Source: Bog-473 sp035534235
GTDB taxonomy: Bacteria; Actinomycetota; Acidimicrobiia; Acidimicrobiales; RAAP-2
Assembly: GCA_035534235.1 (NCBI GenBank)
Contig: DATLSH010000078.1
Span: forward strand, 1 to 32,881
Length of the DNA stretch: 32,881 nt
Reading direction: 5' to 3'
The notes under the pieces are model-generated. The model had not been told where the DNA came from. It saw nothing but the letters and a program-made list of their open reading frames with translations, and made no database searches. A program made the position numbers and the translations under genes. Every line of letters starts with the position of its first letter. Position 1 is the stretch's first letter. Shown piece by piece: positions 15,052 to 22,894 of the stretch.

Positions 15052-16302
15052 GTGTCCGGGGGGCCCCAGAGCAGCAGCAATGCGGAACCGGCCTGGCTGC
15101 CGTCCTCGGTCGGTTCGGCCGGCCGGACCGGGACACTCGGCGCCGCCAGTCTCCACTCCGGCGAGGCCTGGGACCTCCTGCTGGGCGCGCTCGGCGAAGC
15201 CGGCGCGTTCCTCCGTTCCGACCGCCTCCCTGCGGGAGGTGACGGGGACGCAGCGGGATACCGCCACCTCATGGTCCTGCTGGCCCTGGGCGTGGACGAA
15301 GCGCTCCGGACTTCTGACCCCTACGAGCCGGTGCTGCGGCCGGGCAACGTGGACAACCACCTCAAGTGGGGCATGGACTGCCCCGACGCCCTGTACGCGG
15401 GAGCCTCGGTGCGCCCGGACGCCGACTACCGGGTCTGGGGCCGGCGCGGCGGTGCCCGCTTCGTCGGCTTCCAGGTCATGGCCCGCATGGGGAACGCCGG
15501 TGACGTGGTGGCCGACGACCTGGTGATGGAGCCCGACGGCACGTTCGAGCTGTTCCTCTCGGCCGAACGCCGCGGCGACAACTGGCTGCCCCTGGCCGGC
15601 GGCGCCTCGTCCTTCGTGGTCCGCCAGTTCTTCTACGACTGGGTCGCCGAGGAACCGGCCTCGCTGCAGATTGAGTGCCTGACGCCACGCCCCGCCCGCC
15701 TGGCCGTGGCGCACAACGACGAGGAGCGCACGGCCCGCCAGCTGGCCGCGCTGGGCGCGTTCGTGCGCGAGAGCGTGCGCTTCTGGTGGGACATTGAGGA
15801 GATGGGGCGGGCCCAGGGCATCAACGCGTTCCGCCCGCCCGTGGTGCGCGCCGACATCGGCGGCGCCACCGACAACGTCACCGTGTGGGGCAGCTGGGAC
15901 CTGGCCGACGACGAGGCGCTCGTGGTGGAGGTCACGCCGCCACCATCGCTCTACTGGAGCCTGGCCCTGGGCAACCAGTGGTGGGAGTCGATCGACTACG
16001 CCGGCCACCAGTCCTCGCTCAACGGTCACCAGGCCGTGCTTGAGGGCGGGGTCTTTCGGGCCGTGGTGGCTCACCGGGATCCCGGCGTGGCCAACTGGCT
16101 GGACACCGCGGGCAACCGGCGCGGCCCGGCCATCGTGCGCTGGGTGCGGGCCGAGAATGCGCCGGTGCCGGCGACGACCGTGGTGACGTTCGACGATCTC
16201 GCCTCGGTGCTGCCGGCGTCGACGCCGCGGGTCACCCCGGCGCAGCGGGCAGAGACGCTGGCCGTGCGGCGCGCCGGCGTGCGCAAGCGTTTTCCCCGCT
16301 GA
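15052..16302 (+). CDS. DUF1214-like domain protein
   Basis: The open frame begins inside the divergent ilv leader, so the GTG at 15052 (VSGGPQSSSN) is the most plausible start, giving 416 residues. A TAGAGT box lies 7 bases before it and no Shine-Dalgarno sequence is seen, so the message may be leaderless. The C-terminal half resembles DUF1214 proteins: VTVWGSWDLADDEALVVEVTPP, SLALGNQWWESIDYAGHQSSLNGHQAV and VVAHRDPGVANWLDTAGNRRG. The N-terminal part contains RPGNVDNHLKWGMDCPDALYAGASVRPDADYRVWG. There is no signal peptide. The biochemical role of the family is unknown to me. The SDR and sulfotransferase genes follow on the same strand (34-base gap, then overlap), suggesting a joint pathway on a hydrophobic substrate. 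Confidence 0.72.
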   Translation: MSGGPQSSSNAEPAWLPSSVGSAGRTGTLGAASLHSGEAWDLLLGALGEAGAFLRSDRLPAGGDGDAAGYRHLMVLLALGVDEALRTSDPYEPVLRPGNVDNHLKWGMDCPDALYAGASVRPDADYRVWGRRGGARFVGFQVMARMGNAGDVVADDLVMEPDGTFELFLSAERRGDNWLPLAGGASSFVVRQFFYDWVAEEPASLQIECLTPRPARLAVAHNDEERTARQLAALGAFVRESVRFWWDIEEMGRAQGINAFRPPVVRADIGGATDNVTVWGSWDLADDEALVVEVTPPPSLYWSLALGNQWWESIDYAGHQSSLNGHQAVLEGGVFRAVVAHRDPGVANWLDTAGNRRGPAIVRWVRAENAPVPATTVVTFDDLASVLPASTPRVTPAQRAETLAVRRAGVRKRFPR

Positions 16303-16336
16303 CCCTCTCAGAGCACACCCAGACAAAGGAGCACGC

Positions 16337-17140
16337 ATGAATCTCGGTTTCCAAGGTGCGAGCGCCGCCGTCACCGGCGGCACCAAGGGCATGGGCCGAT
16401 CCATCGCCCTGACCCTGGCCGGGGAGGGGGCGCAGGTGGCCGTCCTGGCCCGGCAGGAGTCCGAGCTCGACGAGACGGTGGAGGCGCTCCGGGCGGCGGG
16501 AGCCCCCGACGCCATGGGGCTGGTGGCCGATGTGACAAGGGCCGAGCAGGTGACGGCCGGCTTTGCCGCCATACACGCCCACTGGGGCTCGCTCAACGTG
16601 CTGGTCAACACCGTGGGCCCCGGGGCGGGCAAGTTTGAGGACCTGGGCGACGACGACTGGGACGCCGTCTTCGAAATCGGCCTCATGTCGGCCGTGCGCT
16701 GCGTGCGCGCCGCCCTCCCCCTGCTGCGGGCCGCCGACTGGGCGCGCATCGTCAACATCTCGGCCCACTCCATTCAGCGGCAGAGCCCGCTGCTGGTGGC
16801 CTACACCGCTGCGAAGGCGGCCTTGGCCAGCGTGTCGAAGAACCTGGCCAAGTCGTTGGCCCCCGAAGGGATCCTGGTCAACACGGTCAGCCCCGGTTCC
16901 ATCGTGACGGCCAGTTTCAGCGAGGGACTGCGCCCGATGTTCGCCGCCGAGGATCTGGACCCGACCGATCCGGTCGACGTCATGACGTGGATCGACCGGC
17001 ATTTCCACCAGCCGGCCGACCTCGGTCGGGCCGGGCTGCCCGAGGACATAGCCGTCGTGGTGACCTTCCTGGCCTCCCGGGTCAACGGCTACGTCACCGG
17101 CGCCAACGTCAACGTCGACGGAGGCTCAGACTTCCTGTGA
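16337..17140 (+). CDS. Short-chain dehydrogenase/reductase with altered NNAG motif
   Basis: This 267-residue SDR has a strong ribosome site (AAAGGAG, 7 bases before the ATG). The cofactor motif is TGGTKGMG near residue 14. The usual NNAG reads NTVGPG here, a substitution seen in some divergent SDRs. The catalytic Ser (NISAHS) and YTAAK Tyr/Lys are intact, and the C-terminal GANVNVDGGSDFL is typical. It should be an NAD(P)-dependent alcohol/ketone oxidoreductase. It lies 34 bases after the DUF1214-like gene and overlaps the sulfotransferase-family start by four bases, so the three genes probably form an operon. Confidence 0.9.
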   Translation: MNLGFQGASAAVTGGTKGMGRSIALTLAGEGAQVAVLARQESELDETVEALRAAGAPDAMGLVADVTRAEQVTAGFAAIHAHWGSLNVLVNTVGPGAGKFEDLGDDDWDAVFEIGLMSAVRCVRAALPLLRAADWARIVNISAHSIQRQSPLLVAYTAAKAALASVSKNLAKSLAPEGILVNTVSPGSIVTASFSEGLRPMFAAEDLDPTDPVDVMTWIDRHFHQPADLGRAGLPEDIAVVVTFLASRVNGYVTGANVNVDGGSDFL

Positions 17141-18321
17141 CCCTGGCCCGGGACGACCTCATGGCGGCCGCCGTGGCCGGGACGGGGCTGACCGATTTCG
17201 GCGCCGACTCCTTCCGCGAGGGCCTGAAGCGGCTGACCGACGCCCTGCAGACCGAAGGCCGGCTCACCCCACTGGGGACGCAGATCATGCGCATGCGCCT
17301 GGTAGGGCTCCTGTCCAGCCGCCTCCGGATTCAGGACACCTGCAGCCGTCATCCCGAGATCGCCGACCAGGAGGTGACGGCACCGATCTTCATCATCGGG
17401 TTGCCGCGGACCGGCACGACGGCCCTGAGCAACCTGCTGCATGCCGATCCGGCCATCCGCTCCCTGCGCCTGTGGGAGTCGTCGTCACCGGTGCCGCCGC
17501 CCGAGACGGCGACCGAGGCCACGGACCCGCGGATTGCCGAGACGGCGCAGGGCCTGCAGGCGATGTACGACACCTTTCCCCGCATGCGCTCGCTCTACTT
17601 CCAGACGGCGACCGGCCCGACCGAGTGCCAGGACCTGCTGGGTATGGAGTTCCGCACCTCGCACTTCGACGGGATGGCGACCGTGCCGAGCTACACCCGC
17701 TGGGTGCTCGACTGCGACATGGCTGCGGCCTACCAGTGGCACCTCCGCACCCTGCAGCTTCTCCAATGGCACTGCCCGCCTCGCCAGTGGCATCTCAAGA
17801 CGCCCGTGCACATGCTCTCGTTGCCCGCCTTGCGCGCCGTCTACCCGGGCGCCCGCTTCATCTGGACCCACCGGGACCCGGCCGAGGTGATGGGCTCGGT
17901 CTGCAGCCTGATCGCCTACACCCGCAGCTGGGTGAGCGAGGAGCCCCCCGCCGGTATCGGGGCCGAGCAGACTGCCATCTGGAAGGAGGCGCTGCGGCGG
18001 GCCATGCGATTCCGGGCGGAGGTCGGCGAGGAGCCCTTCGCCGACGTGAGTTTCCAGACGCTCAACACCGACCCGGTGCGTGCCGTGGCTGACTCCTTCG
18101 AGAAGCTTGGCATCCCCTTCGACGAGGTCAGCCGGGCTGCGGTGCAGGAATGGGCCTCCGCCCACCGGCCCGGGCAGGAGGGCGCCCATGAATTCGCCCT
18201 CCAAGAATTCGACTTGACCGCCGAGGGCGTACGCCGGGACTTCGCCTTCTACCGGGACCGCTTCGGCGATCAGGCGACCGCCAGGCCTTCCGGGAGCCGA
18301 CCGGCCGGCCGGCCAGGGTGA
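17137..18321 (+). CDS. Sulfotransferase family protein
   Basis: The GTG at 17137 overlaps the SDR stop (GTGA), giving 394 residues. The PAPS 5'-phosphosulfate-binding loop is visible as IIGLPRTGTTALSNLL (about residues 86-101). The 3'-phosphate motif is ARFIWTHRDPAEVMGSVCSL (around residue 245). These place it in the bacterial sulfotransferase-3 group, which in actinobacteria is often encoded next to SDRs and lipid- or steroid-related genes. The expected reaction is transfer of sulfate from PAPS to a hydroxyl group, although some members have other roles. There is no signal peptide, so it should be cytosolic. The C-terminus is Arg/Gly/Pro-rich and probably flexible. The acceptor is unknown. 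Confidence 0.85.
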   Translation: MTLARDDLMAAAVAGTGLTDFGADSFREGLKRLTDALQTEGRLTPLGTQIMRMRLVGLLSSRLRIQDTCSRHPEIADQEVTAPIFIIGLPRTGTTALSNLLHADPAIRSLRLWESSSPVPPPETATEATDPRIAETAQGLQAMYDTFPRMRSLYFQTATGPTECQDLLGMEFRTSHFDGMATVPSYTRWVLDCDMAAAYQWHLRTLQLLQWHCPPRQWHLKTPVHMLSLPALRAVYPGARFIWTHRDPAEVMGSVCSLIAYTRSWVSEEPPAGIGAEQTAIWKEALRRAMRFRAEVGEEPFADVSFQTLNTDPVRAVADSFEKLGIPFDEVSRAAVQEWASAHRPGQEGAHEFALQEFDLTAEGVRRDFAFYRDRFGDQATARPSGSRPAGRPG

Positions 18322-18388
18322 CGAGCTTGTGGTCACGGACTGTCTTCATTGCAGACTCCCTTCGAGTCGGGATGGCCTGCCGAAGAAG

Positions 18389-19249
18389 TCAGATGTCCTG
18401 CGGGGCCCACTTGAACGAACGCAGCGCCAGGATCAAGCCCCCCGTTCCCCATGCCGCCACCACAAGGAGGTCGCCCACGCTCCAGGTGGACATCGCACCG
18501 TGGCTGATGAAGGGCACCAGGATCGACGTCAGCAGCGGGCGGACCGGGAATACCGCCGCCACATGCTGCAACCAGTGGGGAATGAAGACCCAGGGGACGA
18601 AGACGCCCGAAATGAAGAAGAGCGGCATGGCGGCGGCCATGGCCACCGGTTGAGCCGCCTGCACTGATCGGACGACGCCGGTGATGGCGAAGCCGAGGAA
18701 GCAGAAGGACACGCACCCCACCACGACGGTCGTGAGAAGCGCGGGGAGTCCACCGAGCGGTGTCGATGCCCCGTAAGCTATCCGCCCGATCACCAGGAGC
18801 ACGGTCGCCGTGCCCATGGCGGTGAGAACGGTCGTCACGGCTCGTCCGGCCACTATGACCCACGACGGCTGGGGCGTGGCCTGCCGGCGCCGGAGGATCC
18901 CCGCTTCGCGGGTCTCGACCATGCCGATCACCAGGGCCATGAAAGCGGCATCGACGATGCCGAAGGTGGTGAGGCTGGCCACGTAGTAGGTGGAGGCACG
19001 CACGCTGAGGCCGTCCCCGTGCATGAGGCCGTTGCCGAAGATGGCGCAGAACAGGACCAGGAAGCCCACTGGCATGGCCATCATGAAGAAGCGCGCCTGG
19101 CGGTTCCTGAGCACGGAGAGCATCTCGTACTTCACCTGGTGGCGTAGCAGCCCCACCGAGCGCCGGTTCGACACCGCTTGGCGCTGGCTCAACGCGCCGA
19201 ACTCATAGGTGGTGTAATCGGCCGTGGCGGTGACGGGCAGGACGGTCAT
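18389..19249 (-). CDS. ABC-2 type exporter permease
   Basis: This 286-residue membrane protein is the permease partner of the ATPase encoded just upstream. Six hydrophobic segments are apparent: FFMMAMPVGFLVLFCAIFG, TTFGIVDAAFMALVIGMV, VIVAGRAVTTVLTAMGTATVLLVIG, LLTTVVVGCVSFCFLGFAITG, PVAMAAAMPLFFISGVFVP and VGDLLVVAAWGTGGLILAL. The order and the SGVFVPW segment fit the ABC-2 (DrrB/NodJ-like) family. The ATG overlaps the ATPase stop by four bases. It converges with the sulfotransferase gene. Export of a lipophilic compound or drug is the usual role, but the actual substrate is unknown. Confidence 0.88.
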   Translation of the reverse strand: MTVLPVTATADYTTYEFGALSQRQAVSNRRSVGLLRHQVKYEMLSVLRNRQARFFMMAMPVGFLVLFCAIFGNGLMHGDGLSVRASTYYVASLTTFGIVDAAFMALVIGMVETREAGILRRRQATPQPSWVIVAGRAVTTVLTAMGTATVLLVIGRIAYGASTPLGGLPALLTTVVVGCVSFCFLGFAITGVVRSVQAAQPVAMAAAMPLFFISGVFVPWVFIPHWLQHVAAVFPVRPLLTSILVPFISHGAMSTWSVGDLLVVAAWGTGGLILALRSFKWAPQDI

Positions 19250-20217
19250 GGTGTGTTCCTCTCATCGGTCAGGGCGAGATAGATCTCCTCCAGCGTCGTG
19301 CGGGCGACTTCAAGCCCCTCAATCCGTGCGCCAACGTTGGTCGCCCACTTCATGAGGGCCCAGAGATCCTCTGCCGGATCGGCGGACTCGAACTCCGCTC
19401 TGCCGTCGTCAATGGTGTGGACCCGCCCCGCGAACTGTTCCGGCCAACGGTTGTCGGAGAGGACCGGGTTGAGCCGCAAGCGGACCACGCTCGGCCGGAG
19501 ATGGCGACCCCCGAGCTGATCCGGCGTACCCGTGGCGACCACGTGGCCGGCGGAGATCACCGCGATGCGATCGGCCAGGTACTCGGCCTCTTCCAGATAG
19601 TGGGTGGTCAAGAAGATGGTCTTGCCCAGCTTCTTCAAGTTGGCGATGGTCTCCCAGGCGGCACGGCGGGCCGCCGGGTCGAAGCCGGTTGTCGGCTCAT
19701 CGAGAAAGAGAAGGTCCGGATCACCGACCAGGGCGAGGGCCACGTCAAGGCGGCGCTGTTGTCCCCCCGAAAGGCGGCGGTTGTGCATGGTTGCCTGCGC
19801 GTCCAGCCCGGTCAGGGCCAGGATCTCCGCGGTAGGCCGAGGACGGTGGTAGAAGCCGGCGTAGAGGTCAATGGTCTCCTCCACGGTGAGGTCGGGCTCG
19901 GGAACCGATGCCTGCAGCACCACGCCGACGCGGTCCCGCCAGGCGGGCGATGCCGACTCGGGATCGATCCCGAGCACGCGCACGTCGCCCTCGGTGCGGG
20001 AGCGGAACCCCTCCATGATCTCCACCGTCGTCGTCTTGCCGGCGCCATTGGGCCCGAGAAAGGCGAAGACCTCGCCGTAGCCGACGGTGAAATCGATGCC
20101 CTTGACCACCTGACGGTTGCCATAAAGCATGGTCAGTCCGGTGACGGCGATGACCGGGTCCCGTCGATCCGGTGAGGGAGCGCGGACCCCGATGGGTTTG
20201 GCATGAGCGGTCGGCAT
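19246..20217 (-). CDS. ABC transporter ATP-binding protein (DrrA-like)
   Basis: The ATG at 20217 gives 323 residues. Another ATG 12 codons upstream (20253) is possible. The nucleotide-binding domain shows Walker A GPNGAGKTTT, Q-loop VVLQASVPE, signature LSGGQQRRLDVALAL, Walker B LLFLDEPTTGFDP and the switch His in LTTHYLEEAEYLADR. The roughly 100-residue C-terminal extension after GTPDQLGG is typical of DrrA-type exporters. It pairs with the overlapping permease gene to form an export pump. The divergent two-component genes are the likely regulators. Confidence 0.93.
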   Translation of the reverse strand: MPTAHAKPIGVRAPSPDRRDPVIAVTGLTMLYGNRQVVKGIDFTVGYGEVFAFLGPNGAGKTTTVEIMEGFRSRTEGDVRVLGIDPESASPAWRDRVGVVLQASVPEPDLTVEETIDLYAGFYHRPRPTAEILALTGLDAQATMHNRRLSGGQQRRLDVALALVGDPDLLFLDEPTTGFDPAARRAAWETIANLKKLGKTIFLTTHYLEEAEYLADRIAVISAGHVVATGTPDQLGGRHLRPSVVRLRLNPVLSDNRWPEQFAGRVHTIDDGRAEFESADPAEDLWALMKWATNVGARIEGLEVARTTLEEIYLALTDERNTP

Positions 20218-20348
20218 ACCCACCACGGTACGGAAACGGGGAACGGGCGGCATCGTGCCCGGAACGGCTTTCCGCGTCCACCCGTGGTCGGAGCCGGTTC
20301 AGCCCCCGGGTTGATGCGCCGCGCTCGACCTCCTTCTAGCCTTAGGTG

Positions 20349-21545
20349 ATGGAGCGAGGCGACCGGGCATGTCCAGAGGACTCCCTGCGCGGCGGCCTGC
20401 CCTGGTCGGAACGGGTGCCCCAGGCAGTCGGCCTGTTCGTCGTCTGCGTGGGCGTGGCCATTGCCGCACAGCGCCATCAGTTCATCCGGCCCAACCTCGA
20501 CCTCCTGGTGATTGCCGCCATCACGGTGCCTTGGGTGCTGGACATGTTTGCCTGGCCCAAGTTCCTCCTGCGCGGGTGGCGATTCGAATACCCGGTCCTG
20601 GTTGTGTGGTCCGTTGTCGTGCTCGCCGGCGCCTACTGGCTGAGCATTTCGTTCCGGGAGTCATATGACTATTCGCCCTTCTTCGTCACCATCCTCATCG
20701 GCGAGATGGCCGCCACGGCGGGGCCGAAATTCGGCGCCGCGGTGTGGGCGGCGGGAGTGGCCGGCCTGATCGTGCTCACCACGGTCAACCACTTCTCCGG
20801 GATGGCCATCTGGGCCTTCGCCTTCACCATCGGGTGGATGGGTGGGACGGCGTACCGCACGCAGGTCAAGGTGGCGTACGAACTGGCGGAGGCCCAGTCC
20901 CGGTTGGCTGCGCAGGCGGTCGAAGACGAGCGGCATCGGCTCGCCCGCGATATCCACGATCTGATCGCCCACTCGCTGGCGGTCACCATGCTGCAGCTCT
21001 CGGGGGCCCGCCTCGCCCTCAAGGCGGGCGAGAGCGAAGAGGCTCTGGCCGCACTCGAAGATGCCGAAGCCGCCGGTCGCTCCGCCATGGCGGAGATCCA
21101 TCGCACGGTGGGGCTGCTGGGTTCCCCGGGGACGGACAGCGCGCAGTACGCCACCCCGAGGGCGGCCGACCTGCCCCGCCTGGTGGCCGACTTCCGCCGG
21201 GCCGGGCTCGCGGTCGACTTCCAGCTGGACGGCGACCTGGACGCGGTGCCTCTGGCGACCGGCCTGGCGGCCTATCGCGTCGTGCAGGAGTCACTGGCCA
21301 ACGCGGTCAAGCATGCCCCCGGAGCTCCGGTGCGCCTCTGGGTGAGCGTCACCAGCGAGGACATCCGGGTCAGTGTGGTGAACCCGGTGGTGGCGGGCGC
21401 GGCGAGCGGGATGCCGGCGGGCGGGAACGGGCTGCGTGGCATGTCCGAGCGGGCCGAGCTCCTGGGCGGTGTGGCGGCGGCCGGGAACGGTGACGGCACC
21501 TGGAAGGTCGATGCCCGCCTCCCACTGAGCGCGCCGCCAGTGTGA
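20349..21545 (+). CDS. NarL-type sensor histidine kinase
   Basis: The ATG at 20349 (or the GTG directly before it) gives about 398 residues. Six hydrophobic segments in the first 170 residues form the membrane sensor, with short loops only, suggesting sensing within the membrane. The HisKA_3 box ERHRLARDIHDLIAHSLAV holds the phospho-accepting His at about residue 203. The HATPase region has VVQESLANAVKHAP (N box) and GNGLRGMSERAELLGG (G box). It is translationally coupled to the response regulator by a GTGA overlap. A TAGCCT box 6 bases before the ATG hints at a leaderless message. It lies divergent from the ABC exporter genes, which it probably regulates. Confidence 0.93.
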   Translation: MERGDRACPEDSLRGGLPWSERVPQAVGLFVVCVGVAIAAQRHQFIRPNLDLLVIAAITVPWVLDMFAWPKFLLRGWRFEYPVLVVWSVVVLAGAYWLSISFRESYDYSPFFVTILIGEMAATAGPKFGAAVWAAGVAGLIVLTTVNHFSGMAIWAFAFTIGWMGGTAYRTQVKVAYELAEAQSRLAAQAVEDERHRLARDIHDLIAHSLAVTMLQLSGARLALKAGESEEALAALEDAEAAGRSAMAEIHRTVGLLGSPGTDSAQYATPRAADLPRLVADFRRAGLAVDFQLDGDLDAVPLATGLAAYRVVQESLANAVKHAPGAPVRLWVSVTSEDIRVSVVNPVVAGAASGMPAGGNGLRGMSERAELLGGVAAAGNGDGTWKVDARLPLSAPPV

Positions 21546-22195
21546 TCAGGGTCCTCCTGGTCGATGACCAACAGCTGATCCGCACCGGACTGCAGCGCAT
21601 TTTGGCCCCCCGGGCCGGGTTCGAGATCGTCGGCGAATGCTCCGACGGATCGGAAGTGGAGGACGCCGTCATGACGCATCGTCCCGATCTGGTGATCATG
21701 GACGCCCGCATGAAGGATGTCGGAGGCGCCGAAGCGACGCGGCGGCTGCGCCTGCGACCCGACTCCCCGCCGGTGCTCATCCTGACCACATTCGACGATG
21801 ACGAGGTGCTCTCAGCCTCGCTGCGCGCCGGCGCCTCGGGCTTCCAGCTCAAGGATGCGCCGGGTGAGGACCTGATCCGGGCCGCCAAGGTGGTCGCCGC
21901 AGGGGGAGCCTGGTTGGATCCCACGGTGACCGCCCGGGTGCTCGCCGCCTATCGCACCATGGCGTCGCCCAAGGCGAGCGGGCCGCGGGCCGAGACGCTG
22001 AGCCAACGCGAGCGGGAGGTCTTGGCGCTCATCGGGCGCGGCCTTTCCAACACCGAGGTGGCCGCAGAGCTCCACATCTCCGAAGTGACCGTGAAGAGCC
22101 ATGTCGGGCATATCTTCACCAAGCTCAATCTGCGCGACCGGGCGGCCGCCATCGTGTTCGCCTTCGACAACGGGATCGTCGAGCCGCAGGCCTGA
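21542..22195 (+). CDS. NarL/LuxR-type response regulator
   Basis: This 217-residue response regulator starts at a GTG overlapping the kinase stop by four bases. The receiver domain shows LLVDDQ, the phospho-acceptor Asp54 in VIMDARM, the switch Thr in LILTTFDDD and Lys in FQLKDAPGEDL. The C-terminal LuxR helix-turn-helix is LSQREREVLALIGRGLSNTEVAAELHISEVTVKSHVGHIFTKLNLRDRAAAIVFA. The likely targets are its own operon and the divergent ABC exporter, from the 131-base shared intergenic region. The target relation is inference from layout. Confidence 0.95.
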   Translation: MIRVLLVDDQQLIRTGLQRILAPRAGFEIVGECSDGSEVEDAVMTHRPDLVIMDARMKDVGGAEATRRLRLRPDSPPVLILTTFDDDEVLSASLRAGASGFQLKDAPGEDLIRAAKVVAAGGAWLDPTVTARVLAAYRTMASPKASGPRAETLSQREREVLALIGRGLSNTEVAAELHISEVTVKSHVGHIFTKLNLRDRAAAIVFAFDNGIVEPQA

Positions 22196-22216
22196 CGCGT
22201 CACCGCGGGCCGCTGG

Positions 22217-22618
22217 CTACTCCGGCCGCAACTCGGTGAAGCCGGCGGCACTGAAATCACCATCGAAGGAGAGCACCTGGTGGACCCGCAGGGTTCTCAT
22301 GGCGACGAAACTCGTGGCGTCGACGAACGAGTACTCGCGCTCGTCATGCTTGCGCAGCCACTCCAAGGCCCGCACTTCTACTTCCTCGCTCACCCGCAGG
22401 ATCCCCACTCTGGGTGACCGCTCAAGGACGTTGAGGAAATCCACCGCTGCCTTGTGGCCGGCCCGTCGCCGTAAGTAGGTCCACGTCTCGCCCCGGACGT
22501 GGTTCGTGGTGGTCAGCTGGGAGTCCGCCCATTCCGAGAGCAGTTGCGTGGCCTGATCATGGTGAGCGTCGCGTTGATTGCGCAGCGCGACCCAGAACGA
22601 GGTGTCGACGAAGATCAC
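22217..22618 (-). CDS. PIN-domain toxin (VapC-like)
   Basis: This is a 133-residue PIN-domain protein, probably a toxin ribonuclease. Acidic residues occupy the expected places: Asp5 (IFVDTSFW), Glu44 (VRGETWTYL), Asp100 (YSFVDATSF) and Asp119/Asp121 (SFDGDF). The GTG start overlaps the antitoxin stop (GTGA), so production is coupled. It belongs to a different VapC branch from the toxin at 7750, because the antitoxin type and the sequence differ. It converges with the response regulator gene with a gap of only 21 bases. Confidence 0.87.
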   Translation of the reverse strand: MIFVDTSFWVALRNQRDAHHDQATQLLSEWADSQLTTTNHVRGETWTYLRRRAGHKAAVDFLNVLERSPRVGILRVSEEVEVRALEWLRKHDEREYSFVDATSFVAMRTLRVHQVLSFDGDFSAAGFTELRPE

Positions 22619-22827
22619 CGATAGGCGACGTCGTCGACCGGTACGGGCTCGAAGGAATCGGCCCCGACCATAGCGGCCAACGGATCCTGGTCCAGGGGTG
22701 GCAGGGGCTGCAGGGCCAGGCGCACAAAACGACGTATGAGCGCTGCCTTCGACGTCCCCTCTTCGGCAGAGCGCCTGCTCAGAGCCTCATCGAGGTCGCT
22801 CTCCATCATGATCTGGAGGCGCCGCAC
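22615..22827 (-). CDS. Ribbon-helix-helix (CopG-type) antitoxin
   Basis: This 70-residue protein starts at GTG 22827. MRRLQIMMESDLDEALSRRSAEEGTSKAALIRRFVRLAL is a ribbon-helix-helix DNA-binding fold, and the Pro/Asp-rich tail should bind the toxin. GGAGGC directly abuts the start codon, which is very close for a Shine-Dalgarno site. With a TAAGAT box six bases from the GTG, a leaderless start is also possible. An internal ATG (MMESDL) is the alternative. It forms a pair with the downstream PIN gene and probably represses itself via the inverted repeat at 22837-22862. Confidence 0.82.
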   Translation of the reverse strand: MRRLQIMMESDLDEALSRRSAEEGTSKAALIRRFVRLALQPLPPLDQDPLAAMVGADSFEPVPVDDVAYR

Positions 22828-22833
22828 GCCTCC
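22815..22833 (-). repeat. Inverted repeat enclosing the antitoxin start codon
   Basis: Perfect 7-base arms GGAGGCG and CGCCTCC around a 5-base loop contain the GTG start (22825-22827) and its purine run. In RNA this would sequester the initiation site. It may equally be chance in GC-rich DNA. Confidence 0.45.
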
Positions 22834-22836
22834 ATC

Positions 22837-22862
22837 TTACATCACTTCCTAAAATGACGTAA
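22837..22862. promoter_or_regulatory. Candidate toxin-antitoxin operator and promoter
   Basis: Arms TTACATCA (22837-22844) and TGACGTAA (22855-22862) match as inverted repeats at 7 of 8 positions around a 10-base AT-rich spacer. A -10-like TAAGAT on the minus strand (22834-22839) overlaps the left arm and lies 6 bases before the antitoxin GTG. Binding here would give autorepression. Confidence 0.55.
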
Positions 22863-22894
22863 CCTATCCTTCGGCAGCCTGCCGGCGACCGGTC

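Noticed and set aside
14923..16773. 616-codon open frame on the minus strand opposite the DUF1214-like and SDR genes
   Set aside because: Its composition is that of an antisense shadow (Arg/His/Gly/Ala-rich, no domain). Only its last 16 codons matter, as the ilv leader peptide.
18354..18368. GACTC-CCTTC-GAGTC hairpin between the sulfotransferase and permease genes
   Set aside because: Only a five-base stem with no T-run, which is too weak to call a terminator.
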